NCBI GenBank assembly: GCA_047501485.1
Contig: JAZDRN010000001.1
Location: forward strand, 248,001 to 312,000
Direction: 5' to 3'
Length of the DNA: 64,000 bases
From: Ancrocorticia sp047501485
Lineage (GTDB): Bacteria > Actinomycetota > Actinomycetes > Actinomycetales > Actinomycetaceae
Part shown: one piece after another, positions 32,581-41,161 of the stretch
Layout of the letters: each line of letters opens with the position of its first letter
Position numbering within the stretch: the stretch's first letter is position 1
Position numbers and translations under genes: made by a program
The notes under the pieces: generated by a model
Told to the model about the DNA's origin: nothing
Databases searched by the model: none
Seen by the model: the letters and a program-made list of their open reading frames with translations, nothing else

Positions 32581-32713
32581 GTTGACCTCGGCCGGCCAAG
32601 AGGGTACCCTCTTCGTTTAGGACCTCGGTCCATACAGGGTTGCTACTCCCTTGAGGCAAGACCTGAGAACGTCGGCGTATTGACTGCGTCAAAGACGATC
32701 TCGGGTCTTTTTT
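32581..32713 (+). promoter_or_regulatory. bgl promoter, RAT antiterminator site and terminator
   Basis: Promoter TTGACC (32581-32586), 17 nt, TACCCT (32604-32609). At 32635-32664 the leader carries a near-consensus ribonucleic antiterminator target: GGGTTGCTACTC then GAGGCAAGACC, matching the LicT/SacY-type RAT. Its 3' end (AGACCT, 32659-32664) is also the start of a terminator stem that pairs with GACGATCTCGGGTCT (32694-32708) with one mismatch and one G-T, followed by six T to 32713. LicT binding would prevent the terminator from folding. LicT is encoded at 36569. Confidence 0.9.
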
Positions 32714-32815
32714 GCGTCTAAGGGGTGGAATGCTCGGTTGAATATCCGTCACGGCTGTCGCAATCTCCGACACGACTGCCACGAAAGATAACTATGCGGT
32801 TCAAGGAGGATCCTC

Positions 32816-34744
32816 ATGGCAAAAGTTGATTACCAGGAGCTGGCCAAACAGATCTTGGAACGAGTAGGTGGCGCCGGGAACGTTGCCGGCGCCACGCACT
32901 GCATCACGCGCCTCCGTCTCAAGATCAGAGATATGTCCAAGGTTGACAAGTCGGGTATCGAGGCCATGGAGGGCGTGATCACCGTCGTGGAGGCCGGTGG
33001 GCAGTTCCAGGTCGTTATCGGGGATAACGTGCCGACGGTCTACACCCACTTCACCAATGCCGCTGGGATTGCGTCATCGGCTCCGGTCGAGGAAGACGAA
33101 GAAAAGGGCAACCTTTTCAATCGTTTCGTCAACATGATTTCCAAGATCTTCTCGCCGTTCCTATGGACTCTCGCGGGAACGGGCCTTCTCAAGGCCTTCC
33201 TGGCCCTTGCCACCACACTGAACTGGATGGATCCCCTCGGCCAGAACTACACCATTCTGAATGCGGCCGCCGACTCCACGTTCTACTTCTTGCCGCTCAT
33301 GTTGGCCGTGACATCGGCCCGCTATTTCAAGGCGAACCAATTCACCGCGCTTGCAATCGCGGGAGCTCTCGTCTACCCGAGCATCATCGCCTTGAACGAC
33401 GCGGGTGAACCGGTTCACTTCCTCGGCATCCCCGTCGTCATGATGAGTTACGTCTCCTCGGTTATACCGATCATCTTCGCCGTGTGGATGCAGTCCCATC
33501 TGGAGAAACTGCTTTCGAAGCTTCCGGCTATGATCCGCAACTTCTCGGTGCCGCTCTTCTCGGTCCTTATCATGGTTCCGCTGACCCTGATGGTCGTCGG
33601 CCCGATCACTATGACGCTGTCCGGATGGATCTCCAGTGGAGTCAATGCTCTCTTCGAGTTCGCTCCGTGGCTCGGCGGTGCTGCCATGGGCGGCCTATGG
33701 CAGGTGCTCGTCATCTTCGGAATGCACTGGAGCTTCGTGCCGATTATGGTCAACGATCTGGCAGTGCAGGGTTACTCGCTGCTCTCTGGCCCGCTCCCCG
33801 CAGCCGTGCTCGCCCAGGCAGCTGCTGGTATCGCGGTCTTCATTCGCACTCGTTCTAAGAAGCGCCGTCAGGTTGCAGGCCCTGCCGCGGTCTCCGGCGT
33901 TCTGGCGGGAGTCACCGAACCTCTTGTCTACGGTGTCAACCTCCCGATGCGCCTGCCCTTCTTCTTCGGTATCGCGGGTGGCGCCATCGGTGGAACGATC
34001 GCCGCTATCGGCGGCAGCGCCTCGGACGTGTTCGCTATCCCGTCGCTCATCGCTCTGCCCACCTACCTCAACGTTGGTAGCTTCGCGATGCAGGTCATCG
34101 GCATCGTGGTCGGTATGGTCGTCGCCTTCACCTTGACGTTGTTCTTCGGTGTCAACAAGAAGAACGATCAGCCGGATGATGCTCCTGGTGCCCCTGCCGC
34201 AGAGGCAGCGATTCCGGACGACGGCGCAGGAGTGCAACCGGTGGAATCCGAGTCAGCTGCAACAACTGCCAAGGCCACCGCAGTGGGAACGCTCGTGAAG
34301 ATCGCGGCACCGGTGGCGGGCGAGCTCGTCCCGGTCAGCGAGGTCAAGGACAAGGTCTTCGCCTCTGGCGCGCTCGGCTCCGGCGTGGGAGTGGTTCCCG
34401 CCGAAGCGACCGTGGTCTCACCGGTCTCGGGAACGGTTGCCACAGTGTTCCCGACCGGGCATGCCTACGGGATCAAGACTGCCGACGGCGTCGAGGTCCT
34501 CGTACACATCGGAATCGACACCGTGTCGATGAACGGTGATGGCTTCGAGGCCAAGGTTGCCAAGGGGGAGTCCGTCGAGGCCGGGCAACCTCTTGCCGTC
34601 GTCGACTTCGACAAGGTGAGGGAAGCCGGTTACGACCCGACCGTCATCGTGGTCGTCACGAACACCAAGAAGCTCGCGAGTGTTGCTCCCGTCGCCGCCG
34701 GTTCCGTCGTCGCGGGCGATGCCTCCATCGCGGTCGAGATCTGA
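32816..34744 (+). CDS. bglF: Beta-glucoside-specific PTS transporter, IIBCA
   Basis: A 642-residue PTS permease that takes up and phosphorylates aryl- or alkyl-beta-glucosides. Domain order: EIIB (about 1-85, phospho-Cys in GATHCITRLRLKI), EIIC (about 105-450, ten or so membrane helices, with the IGVTEPLVYGVNLP-type stretch reading GVTEPLVYGVNLPMR), an Ala/Pro linker, and EIIA (about 485-642, ALGSGVGVVP and VLVHIGIDTVSMNG with the phospho-His). AAGGAGG precedes ATG 32816. Expression should depend on the RAT/terminator leader and LicT, with a strong hairpin between this gene and the glucosidase gene. Confidence 0.95.
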   Translation: MAKVDYQELAKQILERVGGAGNVAGATHCITRLRLKIRDMSKVDKSGIEAMEGVITVVEAGGQFQVVIGDNVPTVYTHFTNAAGIASSAPVEEDEEKGNLFNRFVNMISKIFSPFLWTLAGTGLLKAFLALATTLNWMDPLGQNYTILNAAADSTFYFLPLMLAVTSARYFKANQFTALAIAGALVYPSIIALNDAGEPVHFLGIPVVMMSYVSSVIPIIFAVWMQSHLEKLLSKLPAMIRNFSVPLFSVLIMVPLTLMVVGPITMTLSGWISSGVNALFEFAPWLGGAAMGGLWQVLVIFGMHWSFVPIMVNDLAVQGYSLLSGPLPAAVLAQAAAGIAVFIRTRSKKRRQVAGPAAVSGVLAGVTEPLVYGVNLPMRLPFFFGIAGGAIGGTIAAIGGSASDVFAIPSLIALPTYLNVGSFAMQVIGIVVGMVVAFTLTLFFGVNKKNDQPDDAPGAPAAEAAIPDDGAGVQPVESESAATTAKATAVGTLVKIAAPVAGELVPVSEVKDKVFASGALGSGVGVVPAEATVVSPVSGTVATVFPTGHAYGIKTADGVEVLVHIGIDTVSMNGDGFEAKVAKGESVEAGQPLAVVDFDKVREAGYDPTVIVVVTNTKKLASVAPVAAGSVVAGDASIAVEI

Positions 34745-34749
34745 CATCC

Positions 34750-34788
34750 GCAGGGCGGCGGCGATACGTTCACTCGCCGCCGCCCTGC
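34750..34788 (+). terminator. 14-bp GC hairpin between bglF and the glucosidase gene
   Basis: GCAGGGCGGCGGCG (34750-34763) pairs perfectly with CGCCGCCGCCCTGC (34775-34788), 11-nt loop, starting 6 nt past the stop. With no T tract it may be a partial terminator or an mRNA-stabilising barrier that sets unequal expression. Confidence 0.65.
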
Positions 34789-34932
34789 ATCGGCCGCCTT
34801 GCGCCAACGTGCGTGAGCTTGCGCCGGATCCCGTCGCCTGTTCGGCAGCGCGAACCTCGGCGAATACCCGCACGCCTCCGATCCGCATACACCTCACACC
34901 CGATCTGAACAGCAATAAGGTAAGGAAGAACC

Positions 34933-36342
34933 ATGCGACACAAAGAACTCAAACCATTTCCCACAAACTTCCTGTGGGGTGGCTCCACATCCGCGTACCA
35001 GGTGGAGGGAGCATGGGATGAAGATGGCAAAGGCGTCTCGGTGCAGGATGTGCATCCCACTCCCGAGGGTGTCTCTGACTTCACCGTGACCTCGGATCAT
35101 TACCACCACTACGAAGAAGATGTGAAGCTGTTCGCGGAGATGGGCTTGAAATCCTATCGCTTCTCGATCGCTTGGACGCGCATCATCCCCGACGGCGACG
35201 GCGAGATCAACCAGGCAGGCATCGACTTCTACCATCGATTGATCGACGCGCTCATCGCTTACAACATCGAGCCGATCATCACGATGTACCACTTCGATCT
35301 GCCCAAGGCTCTCGATGACAAGGGCGGGTGGGAGAACCGGGCCACCGTCGATGCGTTCGAGCGCTTCGCCAAGGTGCTCTTCGCGGAATACGGCTCCAAG
35401 GTGACCTACTGGCTCACCATCAACGAGCAGAACATCATGGTTCTGGCCGGCGAGATCATTGGAACGGTGAAGCCCGGGAGCCCGCGCCGTGCTGTCTATC
35501 AGGCCAACCATCATATGCTTCTGGCCCAGGCCAAGGCGATGATCGCCTGCCATGAGGCCCTCCCGGATGCCAAGATCGGACCGGCCCCGAACATCGGACT
35601 GGCTTACCCCGCCACCTGCAACCCGGAAAATGTGCTGGCGGCGGACGATTTCAACGCGATCCGCAATTGGCTCTACTTGGACGCGGGCGTCAACGGGCGC
35701 TACAACTCCTCGGTGTGGGCCTGGTTGGAGTCGCTGGACGCCACCCCCGTGATCGAGGACGGCGACATGGACATCCTGGCCGCGGGAAAGCCTGATTTCA
35801 TCGCCTTCAACTACTACGTGACGTCGACGGTGCAGCTGCCCTCGCCGGATAAGACGGAATCCACCCGTGGAGATCAGCAGATCATGGCCACGGAGCCCGG
35901 GGTTTACGAGCCGGTCCCCAACACGTATCTCCCGCGCACCGAATTCGGGTGGGAGATCGACCCGGTTGGTTTCCGAAACACCTTCCGGGCCCTGTGGGAT
36001 CGTTATCACCTGCCGCTTCTGGTCACCGAGAACGGACTCGGCGCCTACGACAAGCTCGAGGATGGCAGGGTGCACGACCACTACCGCATCGACTATCTGC
36101 GCGATCATATCGAGCAGATCCAACTGGCCATCACGGATGGGGTGCAGGTGATCGGCTACAATCCGTGGTCCGCCATCGATCTGATCTCCACACATGAGGG
36201 AATGAAGAAGCGATACGGGTTCATCTACGTCAACCGGGATGAGTTCGATCTGCTCGATCTGGGCCGATACCGCAAGGATTCCTTCTTCTGGTATCAGCAG
36301 GTCTGCTCCACCAACGGTGCCGATCTGACGGACATCGGGTAA
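34933..36342 (+). CDS. GH1 6-phospho-beta-glucosidase
   Basis: A 469-residue (beta/alpha)8 retaining glycosidase that cleaves the 6-phosphoglucoside made by the PTS. FLWGGSTSAYQVEGAWDEDGKG is the GH1 N-terminal signature; the acid/base Glu is in WLTINEQN and the nucleophile Glu in LVTENGLGAYD. KKRYGFIYVNRDE near the end has the Lys/Tyr pair that binds the 6-phosphate in phospho-glucosidases. AAGGAAG gives a ribosome site for ATG 34933. Neighbours (PTS, LicT) support a phospho-substrate. Confidence 0.93.
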   Translation: MRHKELKPFPTNFLWGGSTSAYQVEGAWDEDGKGVSVQDVHPTPEGVSDFTVTSDHYHHYEEDVKLFAEMGLKSYRFSIAWTRIIPDGDGEINQAGIDFYHRLIDALIAYNIEPIITMYHFDLPKALDDKGGWENRATVDAFERFAKVLFAEYGSKVTYWLTINEQNIMVLAGEIIGTVKPGSPRRAVYQANHHMLLAQAKAMIACHEALPDAKIGPAPNIGLAYPATCNPENVLAADDFNAIRNWLYLDAGVNGRYNSSVWAWLESLDATPVIEDGDMDILAAGKPDFIAFNYYVTSTVQLPSPDKTESTRGDQQIMATEPGVYEPVPNTYLPRTEFGWEIDPVGFRNTFRALWDRYHLPLLVTENGLGAYDKLEDGRVHDHYRIDYLRDHIEQIQLAITDGVQVIGYNPWSAIDLISTHEGMKKRYGFIYVNRDEFDLLDLGRYRKDSFFWYQQVCSTNGADLTDIG

Positions 36343-36384
36343 CGAAGAGCCCGCTTTTCGATGAGCCCGGTCGATGCCGGACGA

Positions 36385-36423
36385 GGGGCCCTCCGCGAAG
36401 GAATACCCGTGACGGAGGGCCCC
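36385..36423 (+). terminator. Terminator after the glucosidase gene
   Basis: GGGGCCCTCCG (36385-36395) pairs with CGGAGGGCCCC (36413-36423), 11 bp perfect. It separates the glucosidase from licT, whose own promoter may use TACAGT near 36528. Confidence 0.65.
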
Positions 36424-36568
36424 GTATTCGTTGGCGATGCGAGCGCAAGGACAGCACCCGGGCCCATGGATGGTGGATGGAATGTGTGGTCTTGAGTGAG
36501 ATCGCTGGAGAATATGGGAATGCAGCCATACAGTTTAAGACAACACGGATAGCAAGAGGGGGCGATGC

Positions 36569-37405
36569 ATGAAGGTCCTCAGGGTGTTCAATAACAATGT
36601 TGTTATGGCGGATGACACCCAACGTGGCGTCGTTATCGTCACCGGGCGTGGAGTGGGATTCTCGCGCAAACCCGGGGATGACATCGACTCGAACAAGGTT
36701 GTGCAGACTTTCGTTCCCGATGCTCACAATGACATCGGATACCTGAGCACGTACCTGGTGGATGTTCCGCCCGAGTACATAGAGATCGCCCGTGAGATTC
36801 ACTCACTCGCCGAGCAGGAATTGAAGACTTCCTTACCGCAGAGCGTCATCATCACTCTTGCGGATCATATTGCCTTCGCGGTCAAGAGAGTGCGATCCGG
36901 TGTCGAGATGGGCCATCCCCTCAAGGCCGAGGTCTCCCACCTTTACGCCAAGGAATATCGTGTGGCACGTAAGTCCTTGGAGATCATCCGGGAGCATTCG
37001 GGCGCGCCGATTGCCGACGACGAAGCCGTCGCCGTCACCATGCACCTGGTCAACGCCCTCCAGTTCCAAACGGGCGATCTGTCCAAGACCTTCGAGATGA
37101 CAGAGATCTTCTCCCAGATCTTCGATATCCTCTCCTCGACGTTCGGACGACGTTTCGAGACGGATTCCCTCAACGCGGCGCGGTTCATCACTCATCTGCG
37201 TTATTTCTTCGTGCGCGCATACGCGGATAAGCAGCTGCAGGACCAGCCGCAGCGGTTGACGACGACCATCCGAGATGCGTTCCCGGAGGCTTTTCAGGCG
37301 GCGCAGCTGGTACAGGCCCTCCTGGAACTACGCCTGGATGTGCCTATCACGGAAGATGAGCGCGCTTATCTCACGCTCCATATCGCCCGTCTGGCATCGG
37401 AGTAG
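36569..37405 (+). CDS. licT: LicT/BglG-family transcription antiterminator
   Basis: A 278-residue RNA-binding antiterminator. The N-terminal co-antiterminator domain (1-55: KVLRVFNNNVVMADD, GRGVGFSRKPGDDID) binds RAT hairpins; two PRD domains follow (about 65-170 with DHIAFAVKR and GHPLKAEVSHLYAKEY; 171-278 with HLRYFFVRAY and LTLHIARLAS), carrying the His residues phosphorylated by PTS enzymes. It should bind the RAT at 32635 when substrate is present. Unlike many systems the gene lies last, behind a terminator. Confidence 0.95.
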   Translation: MKVLRVFNNNVVMADDTQRGVVIVTGRGVGFSRKPGDDIDSNKVVQTFVPDAHNDIGYLSTYLVDVPPEYIEIAREIHSLAEQELKTSLPQSVIITLADHIAFAVKRVRSGVEMGHPLKAEVSHLYAKEYRVARKSLEIIREHSGAPIADDEAVAVTMHLVNALQFQTGDLSKTFEMTEIFSQIFDILSSTFGRRFETDSLNAARFITHLRYFFVRAYADKQLQDQPQRLTTTIRDAFPEAFQAAQLVQALLELRLDVPITEDERAYLTLHIARLASE

Positions 37406-37418
37406 CGTGGCGCGTTGA

Positions 37419-37455
37419 GGCGCCACCGGGAAGCGGCCCGCACCCCGGTGGCGCC
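37419..37455. terminator. Bidirectional terminator between licT and mannitol dehydrogenase
   Basis: GGCGCCACCGGG (37419-37430) pairs perfectly with CCCGGTGGCGCC (37444-37455) across 13 nt, between convergent genes. Confidence 0.65.
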
Positions 37456-37461
37456 GCGCAC

Positions 37462-38928
37462 TCAGGACAATGTGCGGATAAGCGAACGCGTGCCCTGCTC
37501 CCGAAGCTTCGCGAGTGCCGCCGTGAATTCTCGTGTGAACACCGGATCTGAGGCGAGTTTGCCAAAGACACGCTCATTGGAGATCACCGCGGTGTCATCT
37601 CCACCCCGCTGTTTCTGGGCAAGAGGCAGGAGCTCGCCGCTCAATTGGTCGTCCACGACGATCGGCGAGCCGTCCTCGGCACGTTCCTCCATCCCGAGCG
37701 CCCAAGCGGCGCACAGTGTTGCTCCCAGGGAGATGGACCGGCCGGCCTTCAGGTTATCGCGCAGGGTCGATATCACGAACTTCGGCATGCGGTCCGAGGC
37801 GTCCTGGGCCAAGCGGGCCAAGGTGTCCGCGATCGCCTCGTTGGTGAAGCGAACGAAGAGGGAATCGACGTATTCATCGAGATCAACGCCCGGGACCGGG
37901 GCGAGCGTCGGTATGGCTTCGCTGTTCAGATACGTGCGCACGAATGCCTGGATATCGGGGTCGGCGGCGGCCTCGTGGGCGAATGTCATGGATAGCAGCC
38001 GGCCCAGATGCGCGAGCGCCTGATGGGAGGCGTTGAGAAGGCGCAGTTTCATCAACTCGTAGGGCACCACATCGTCGACGAGCTGCACACCGGCGTCCTC
38101 ATAGGGTGGGCGTCCCAGGGTGAAATCGTCCTCCAGCACCCACTGCTCGAAGGGCTCGCAGGTGACTGGCCATCCGTCCTCGATCCCGTATTCGTTCTTG
38201 ACCAGCTCCAGATCGGCCGGTGTGGTAACCGGCGTGATCCGGTCCACCATCGAGTTCGGAAAGGACACGTTGGCGTCGATCCAGTCGGCCAGTTCGGGAT
38301 CGCTCATCCGAGCCTGGGCTACCACGGCTCCGCGCGCGATCTTGCCATTGCCCTGCAGGTTATCGCAGGACATCACGGTGAAGGGTGAGCGCCCTGCTTC
38401 GCGGCGCCGGCGCAGCGCCTCGACGATGTAGCCGAAGGTAGTGCTCGGGTGACGGGGATCCGCGGCATCGCGTAGGGCCGCGGGTGCCGATGTATCGAAC
38501 GTTCCGGTGGCGTCGTCGATATTGTAGCCGCCCTCGGTGACGGTCAAGGAGACGATCCTCGTGTGCTCGCTGGTCATGGCGTCCAGGACGGCCTCCGGGT
38601 CGTCTGGAGCAAAGAGGTAATCCACGATCGAGCCGATTATCTGTGGTTCCGCCTTGCCTCCATGGCTCTTGAGGACCAGCGTATAGAGCCCGTCCTGCTT
38701 GTCCATGACATCGCGCATCCGTACGTCTGCGGGCATGACCCCCACTCCCAGGATGGCCCAATCATGCGCCTCGCCCTTGCGAAGGAGCCGGTCCACGTAC
38801 ATTGCCTGATGTGCCCGGTGGAAATTGCCCAGCCCGAAATGCACAATCCCGGGGACGAGGGTCGATCTGTCATAGTTCGGGTTGAGCATGGACCGGGTGA
38901 ATGTCTCAATGATTGCTGGGTCTGCCAT
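37462..38928 (-). CDS. Mannitol/fructuronate dehydrogenase family protein
   Basis: A 488-residue long-chain polyol dehydrogenase. IVHFGLGNFHRAHQAMYVD is the N-terminal NAD-binding signature of mannitol 2-dehydrogenase/fructuronate reductase, SLTVTEGGY follows, and KLRLLNASHQALAHLG holds the catalytic Lys and the N..H pair. Length fits mannitol 2-dehydrogenase (mtlK). It would convert mannitol or a related polyol to its ketose with NAD. GAGGAG is 8 nt before ATG 38928. No transporter is adjacent on this strand. Confidence 0.92.
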   Translation of the reverse strand: MADPAIIETFTRSMLNPNYDRSTLVPGIVHFGLGNFHRAHQAMYVDRLLRKGEAHDWAILGVGVMPADVRMRDVMDKQDGLYTLVLKSHGGKAEPQIIGSIVDYLFAPDDPEAVLDAMTSEHTRIVSLTVTEGGYNIDDATGTFDTSAPAALRDAADPRHPSTTFGYIVEALRRRREAGRSPFTVMSCDNLQGNGKIARGAVVAQARMSDPELADWIDANVSFPNSMVDRITPVTTPADLELVKNEYGIEDGWPVTCEPFEQWVLEDDFTLGRPPYEDAGVQLVDDVVPYELMKLRLLNASHQALAHLGRLLSMTFAHEAAADPDIQAFVRTYLNSEAIPTLAPVPGVDLDEYVDSLFVRFTNEAIADTLARLAQDASDRMPKFVISTLRDNLKAGRSISLGATLCAAWALGMEERAEDGSPIVVDDQLSGELLPLAQKQRGGDDTAVISNERVFGKLASDPVFTREFTAALAKLREQGTRSLIRTLS

Positions 38929-39437
38929 GGTTCTGCTCCTCATCACAGCGGCTGTTGCTGAGAACGGCGTCGGTCTCGATGAAAATGTGTGGATTGCGAT
39001 GGCCATGGTGGGAAGCTCACTTCCCTCCATAATCTCCACCGTACCGCGAATCCGCGACGGCCCCCACCGTTTTGCCCCTTTGATTCTTCGGCGGGAGTGG
39101 GTAGCGACCGTTCGCCAGTATCTCGTGCGGCCGGAGGTCACGGCCCGCGGATAGTAACGTGTGCCGCGTTGAGCGGATGCGAGTACGGAATGACGGTCTT
39201 GGGGGTTCACCGAGTTGTACGGGCGGTATCGTTCGGGTCCCTCCGAGAACACGGGCGTCCGTCCCCGCGCGCAATTAACACGGAAGGTCTTCGTGGGGGA
39301 AATCTTCTCGGAAAGCCTCGAAAAGGGCAGTAAGTCCCAAAAGCGGGGTGGGACTGTTCACCGCCCATTTTCCTTTTCACGGGCCTATGACATGGGAAGA
39401 TACATACGAAACATGAATTACTCCAGATAGGTAAAAG
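38929..39437. other. 509-base divergent intergenic region
   Basis: Lies between divergent mannitol dehydrogenase and yagU-like genes. Frames here are short and Arg/Pro-rich without family resemblance. Just before yagU, ATG 39387 opens a 9-codon frame whose TGA overlaps ATG 39413 of a 5-codon frame ending 7 nt before ATG 39438; see findings. The rest shows no feature I can support. Confidence 0.4.
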
Positions 39438-40001
39438 ATGTCCAAGATGCTGACCTCAACAGAGCCTTCCAGGCGAAACTATCCCGTGGCCCTCCTCGTG
39501 GGATTGATCGCGGGTGCCTTTTCGGCAATCGTGAAGTTCGGTTGGGAGGTCCCCTTCCCTCCGCGGACCCCCGAGCGCAACGCCGTCAACCCGCCGCAGA
39601 CCTTGCTCGAGCAGATCGGGTTCTCGGAGGACATCTCCCGAGCCACCATCCACTTCAACGGATGGGATCTGCCGATCTCCTCGTTCATCATCCACTTCGG
39701 CTTCGCGATCTTCTTCGGCCTGGTCTACTGCGTCATCGCCGAGAAGTACCCTAAGATCAAGCTCTGGCAGGGTGCGGCCTTCGGACTGTTCCTGTGGATC
39801 TTCTTCCACGTGGTACTCATGCCCGCCATGGGAACTGTTCCGGCTCCGTGGGATCAGCCCTGGCAGGAGCACTTCTCTGAGGCGTTCGGCCACATCATCT
39901 GGCTGTGGAGCATCGAGATCGTGCGCCGGGACCTGCGCAATCGGATCACGCACCAGCCCGATCCCGAGGTCGCGTTGACCGTCCCGGACGCGCACCGCTG
40001 A
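39438..40001 (+). CDS. YagU-like (DUF1440) inner-membrane protein
   Basis: A 187-residue membrane protein with about four helices. VGLIAGAFSAIVKFGWE then VPFPPRTPERNAVNPPQTLL are the YagU signature; E. coli YagU has been linked to acid resistance. Later helices FIIHFGFAIFFGLVYCVIAEK and GAAFGLFLWIFFHVVLMP fit. AGGTAAAAG precedes ATG 39438. A hairpin at 40036-40077 follows. Confidence 0.87.
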   Translation: MSKMLTSTEPSRRNYPVALLVGLIAGAFSAIVKFGWEVPFPPRTPERNAVNPPQTLLEQIGFSEDISRATIHFNGWDLPISSFIIHFGFAIFFGLVYCVIAEKYPKIKLWQGAAFGLFLWIFFHVVLMPAMGTVPAPWDQPWQEHFSEAFGHIIWLWSIEIVRRDLRNRITHQPDPEVALTVPDAHR

Positions 40002-40035
40002 ATCCATACACCCCTGAGAAACCGGGGCAGTGAGC

Positions 40036-40077
40036 CAGAGATGGGTATCGAGCTAGAAGGCCTGGTACCCATCTCTG
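40036..40077. terminator. 12-bp hairpin between yagU-like gene and lipoprotein gene
   Basis: CAGAGATGGGTA (40036-40047) pairs with TACCCATCTCTG (40066-40077). The stem includes the last codons of the convergent lipoprotein gene. Confidence 0.6.
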
Positions 40078-41144
40078 TTCATGAAGGCTCCGTGCCCGGT
40101 CTCGATGTTCCAACACGTCAACCCGCTTTCGGCCGACCCGCAGACGTAGTTGCCGTAATAGACCGATTGGCCATAGGGCACGGTCTGCGTCGTCACGTCA
40201 GGCCAGACGAAGAAGGGCGCATCTCCGCGCGAGGAGATCTCCGGAACATCGGCTCCGCCCAGACCGATCCACCATTTGGGTCCGAGTTCGTCCGAACCGT
40301 GCGGTTGGGTCTCGGCATAGGATTGGACACCGCAGCCGCTCCCGGTTCCGGCGGTGAGATCGCAGCCGATATTGCCCGACGGCGTCACGATCACCGCCAC
40401 CTCGTATTCGTAGCCTTCCTCTGCCGGCCTGATCGCGGTTGCCGGTGTGGCATCGGCGGGAATGGGGCCGCCTGCTCCTGGGAAGGCTCCCTCGATATCG
40501 ACGCTGGGTGTTGGGGTTGGCTTCTTGTCCTGCGTCGGAGGAAGCTCGCCCTTTCGAGCGACCTCGCCGGTCCGGGGATGCAACGTGAAGATCGATACCG
40601 ATGTGCCGGTGTGGTCGGCGTTGGATTCTCCTTCCTTGGGCCAGTGGTAGGTCACCTGGAGCGAGCTGTTCGAGAGACGTTCCACGGTGGGGAAGAATCC
40701 GTAGGCCTGAGGGGTGGCGGTTCCGATGTACTCTCCGTGACTGAACAGCATGATGTGGTAGGGGGAGGAGGCGGTGCCGCCCCTGATGTGCAGGGTTATC
40801 CACGACAATTCAGAGCAGGGATCGTAGGTGGACGAATCCGAGTTCTCCAGGTCCCAGTTCCGGGGATCGTCGGGCTCCATGTCTTCCCAGTATGGGGGAA
40901 CCTGGGGACCCCAGGTTGTCAGCGCGGTCTCCCCGGTCAACTCGGAGCACGAGGGGATGGGTGATTCCGAGGGGGAGGGCGAGATAGGCGAGGAGACGGA
41001 GGGAGACGGACTGGAAGAGGACGCCGTCGTCGGCGCAGGAGAACCGTTGGTCATCGCGCAGCTGGCCAACACCAAGAGCGCCCCCGCCCCCAGTGAGACG
41101 GATGCTGCGCGACGTCGTCGTTTCTTATGCCCGCCAGTGAACAT
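40053..41144 (-). CDS. Secreted lipoprotein, LppP/LprE-like
   Basis: A 363-residue lipoprotein: basic start KKRRRRAASV, hydrophobic core and lipobox VLASC, then a Ser/Pro-rich spacer of about 45 residues. The body has four to six Cys and a repeat of a small beta-rich domain pattern; the C-terminal part (TPSGNIGCDL, CGVQSYAE, NYVCGSAESGLTCWN, HGAFMNRDGY) resembles mycobacterial LppP/LprE, recalled from memory. Function unknown. AGGAG lies upstream of ATG 41144, and the gene is 17 bases behind the HAD phosphatase gene, so they probably share a transcript. Confidence 0.8.
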   Translation of the reverse strand: MFTGGHKKRRRRAASVSLGAGALLVLASCAMTNGSPAPTTASSSSPSPSVSSPISPSPSESPIPSCSELTGETALTTWGPQVPPYWEDMEPDDPRNWDLENSDSSTYDPCSELSWITLHIRGGTASSPYHIMLFSHGEYIGTATPQAYGFFPTVERLSNSSLQVTYHWPKEGESNADHTGTSVSIFTLHPRTGEVARKGELPPTQDKKPTPTPSVDIEGAFPGAGGPIPADATPATAIRPAEEGYEYEVAVIVTPSGNIGCDLTAGTGSGCGVQSYAETQPHGSDELGPKWWIGLGGADVPEISSRGDAPFFVWPDVTTQTVPYGQSVYYGNYVCGSAESGLTCWNIETGHGAFMNRDGYQAF

Positions 41145-41161
41145 GTCGACACCGTCTCCTT

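Noticed and set aside
32414..32620. 68-codon plus-strand frame with a hydrophobic start
   Set aside because: It contains the bgl -35 and -10 boxes, has no ribosome site and no family match, so chance is more likely.
34894..36195. 433-codon minus-strand frame
   Set aside because: Antisense to the GH1 gene, which has all catalytic motifs; no ribosome site or family.
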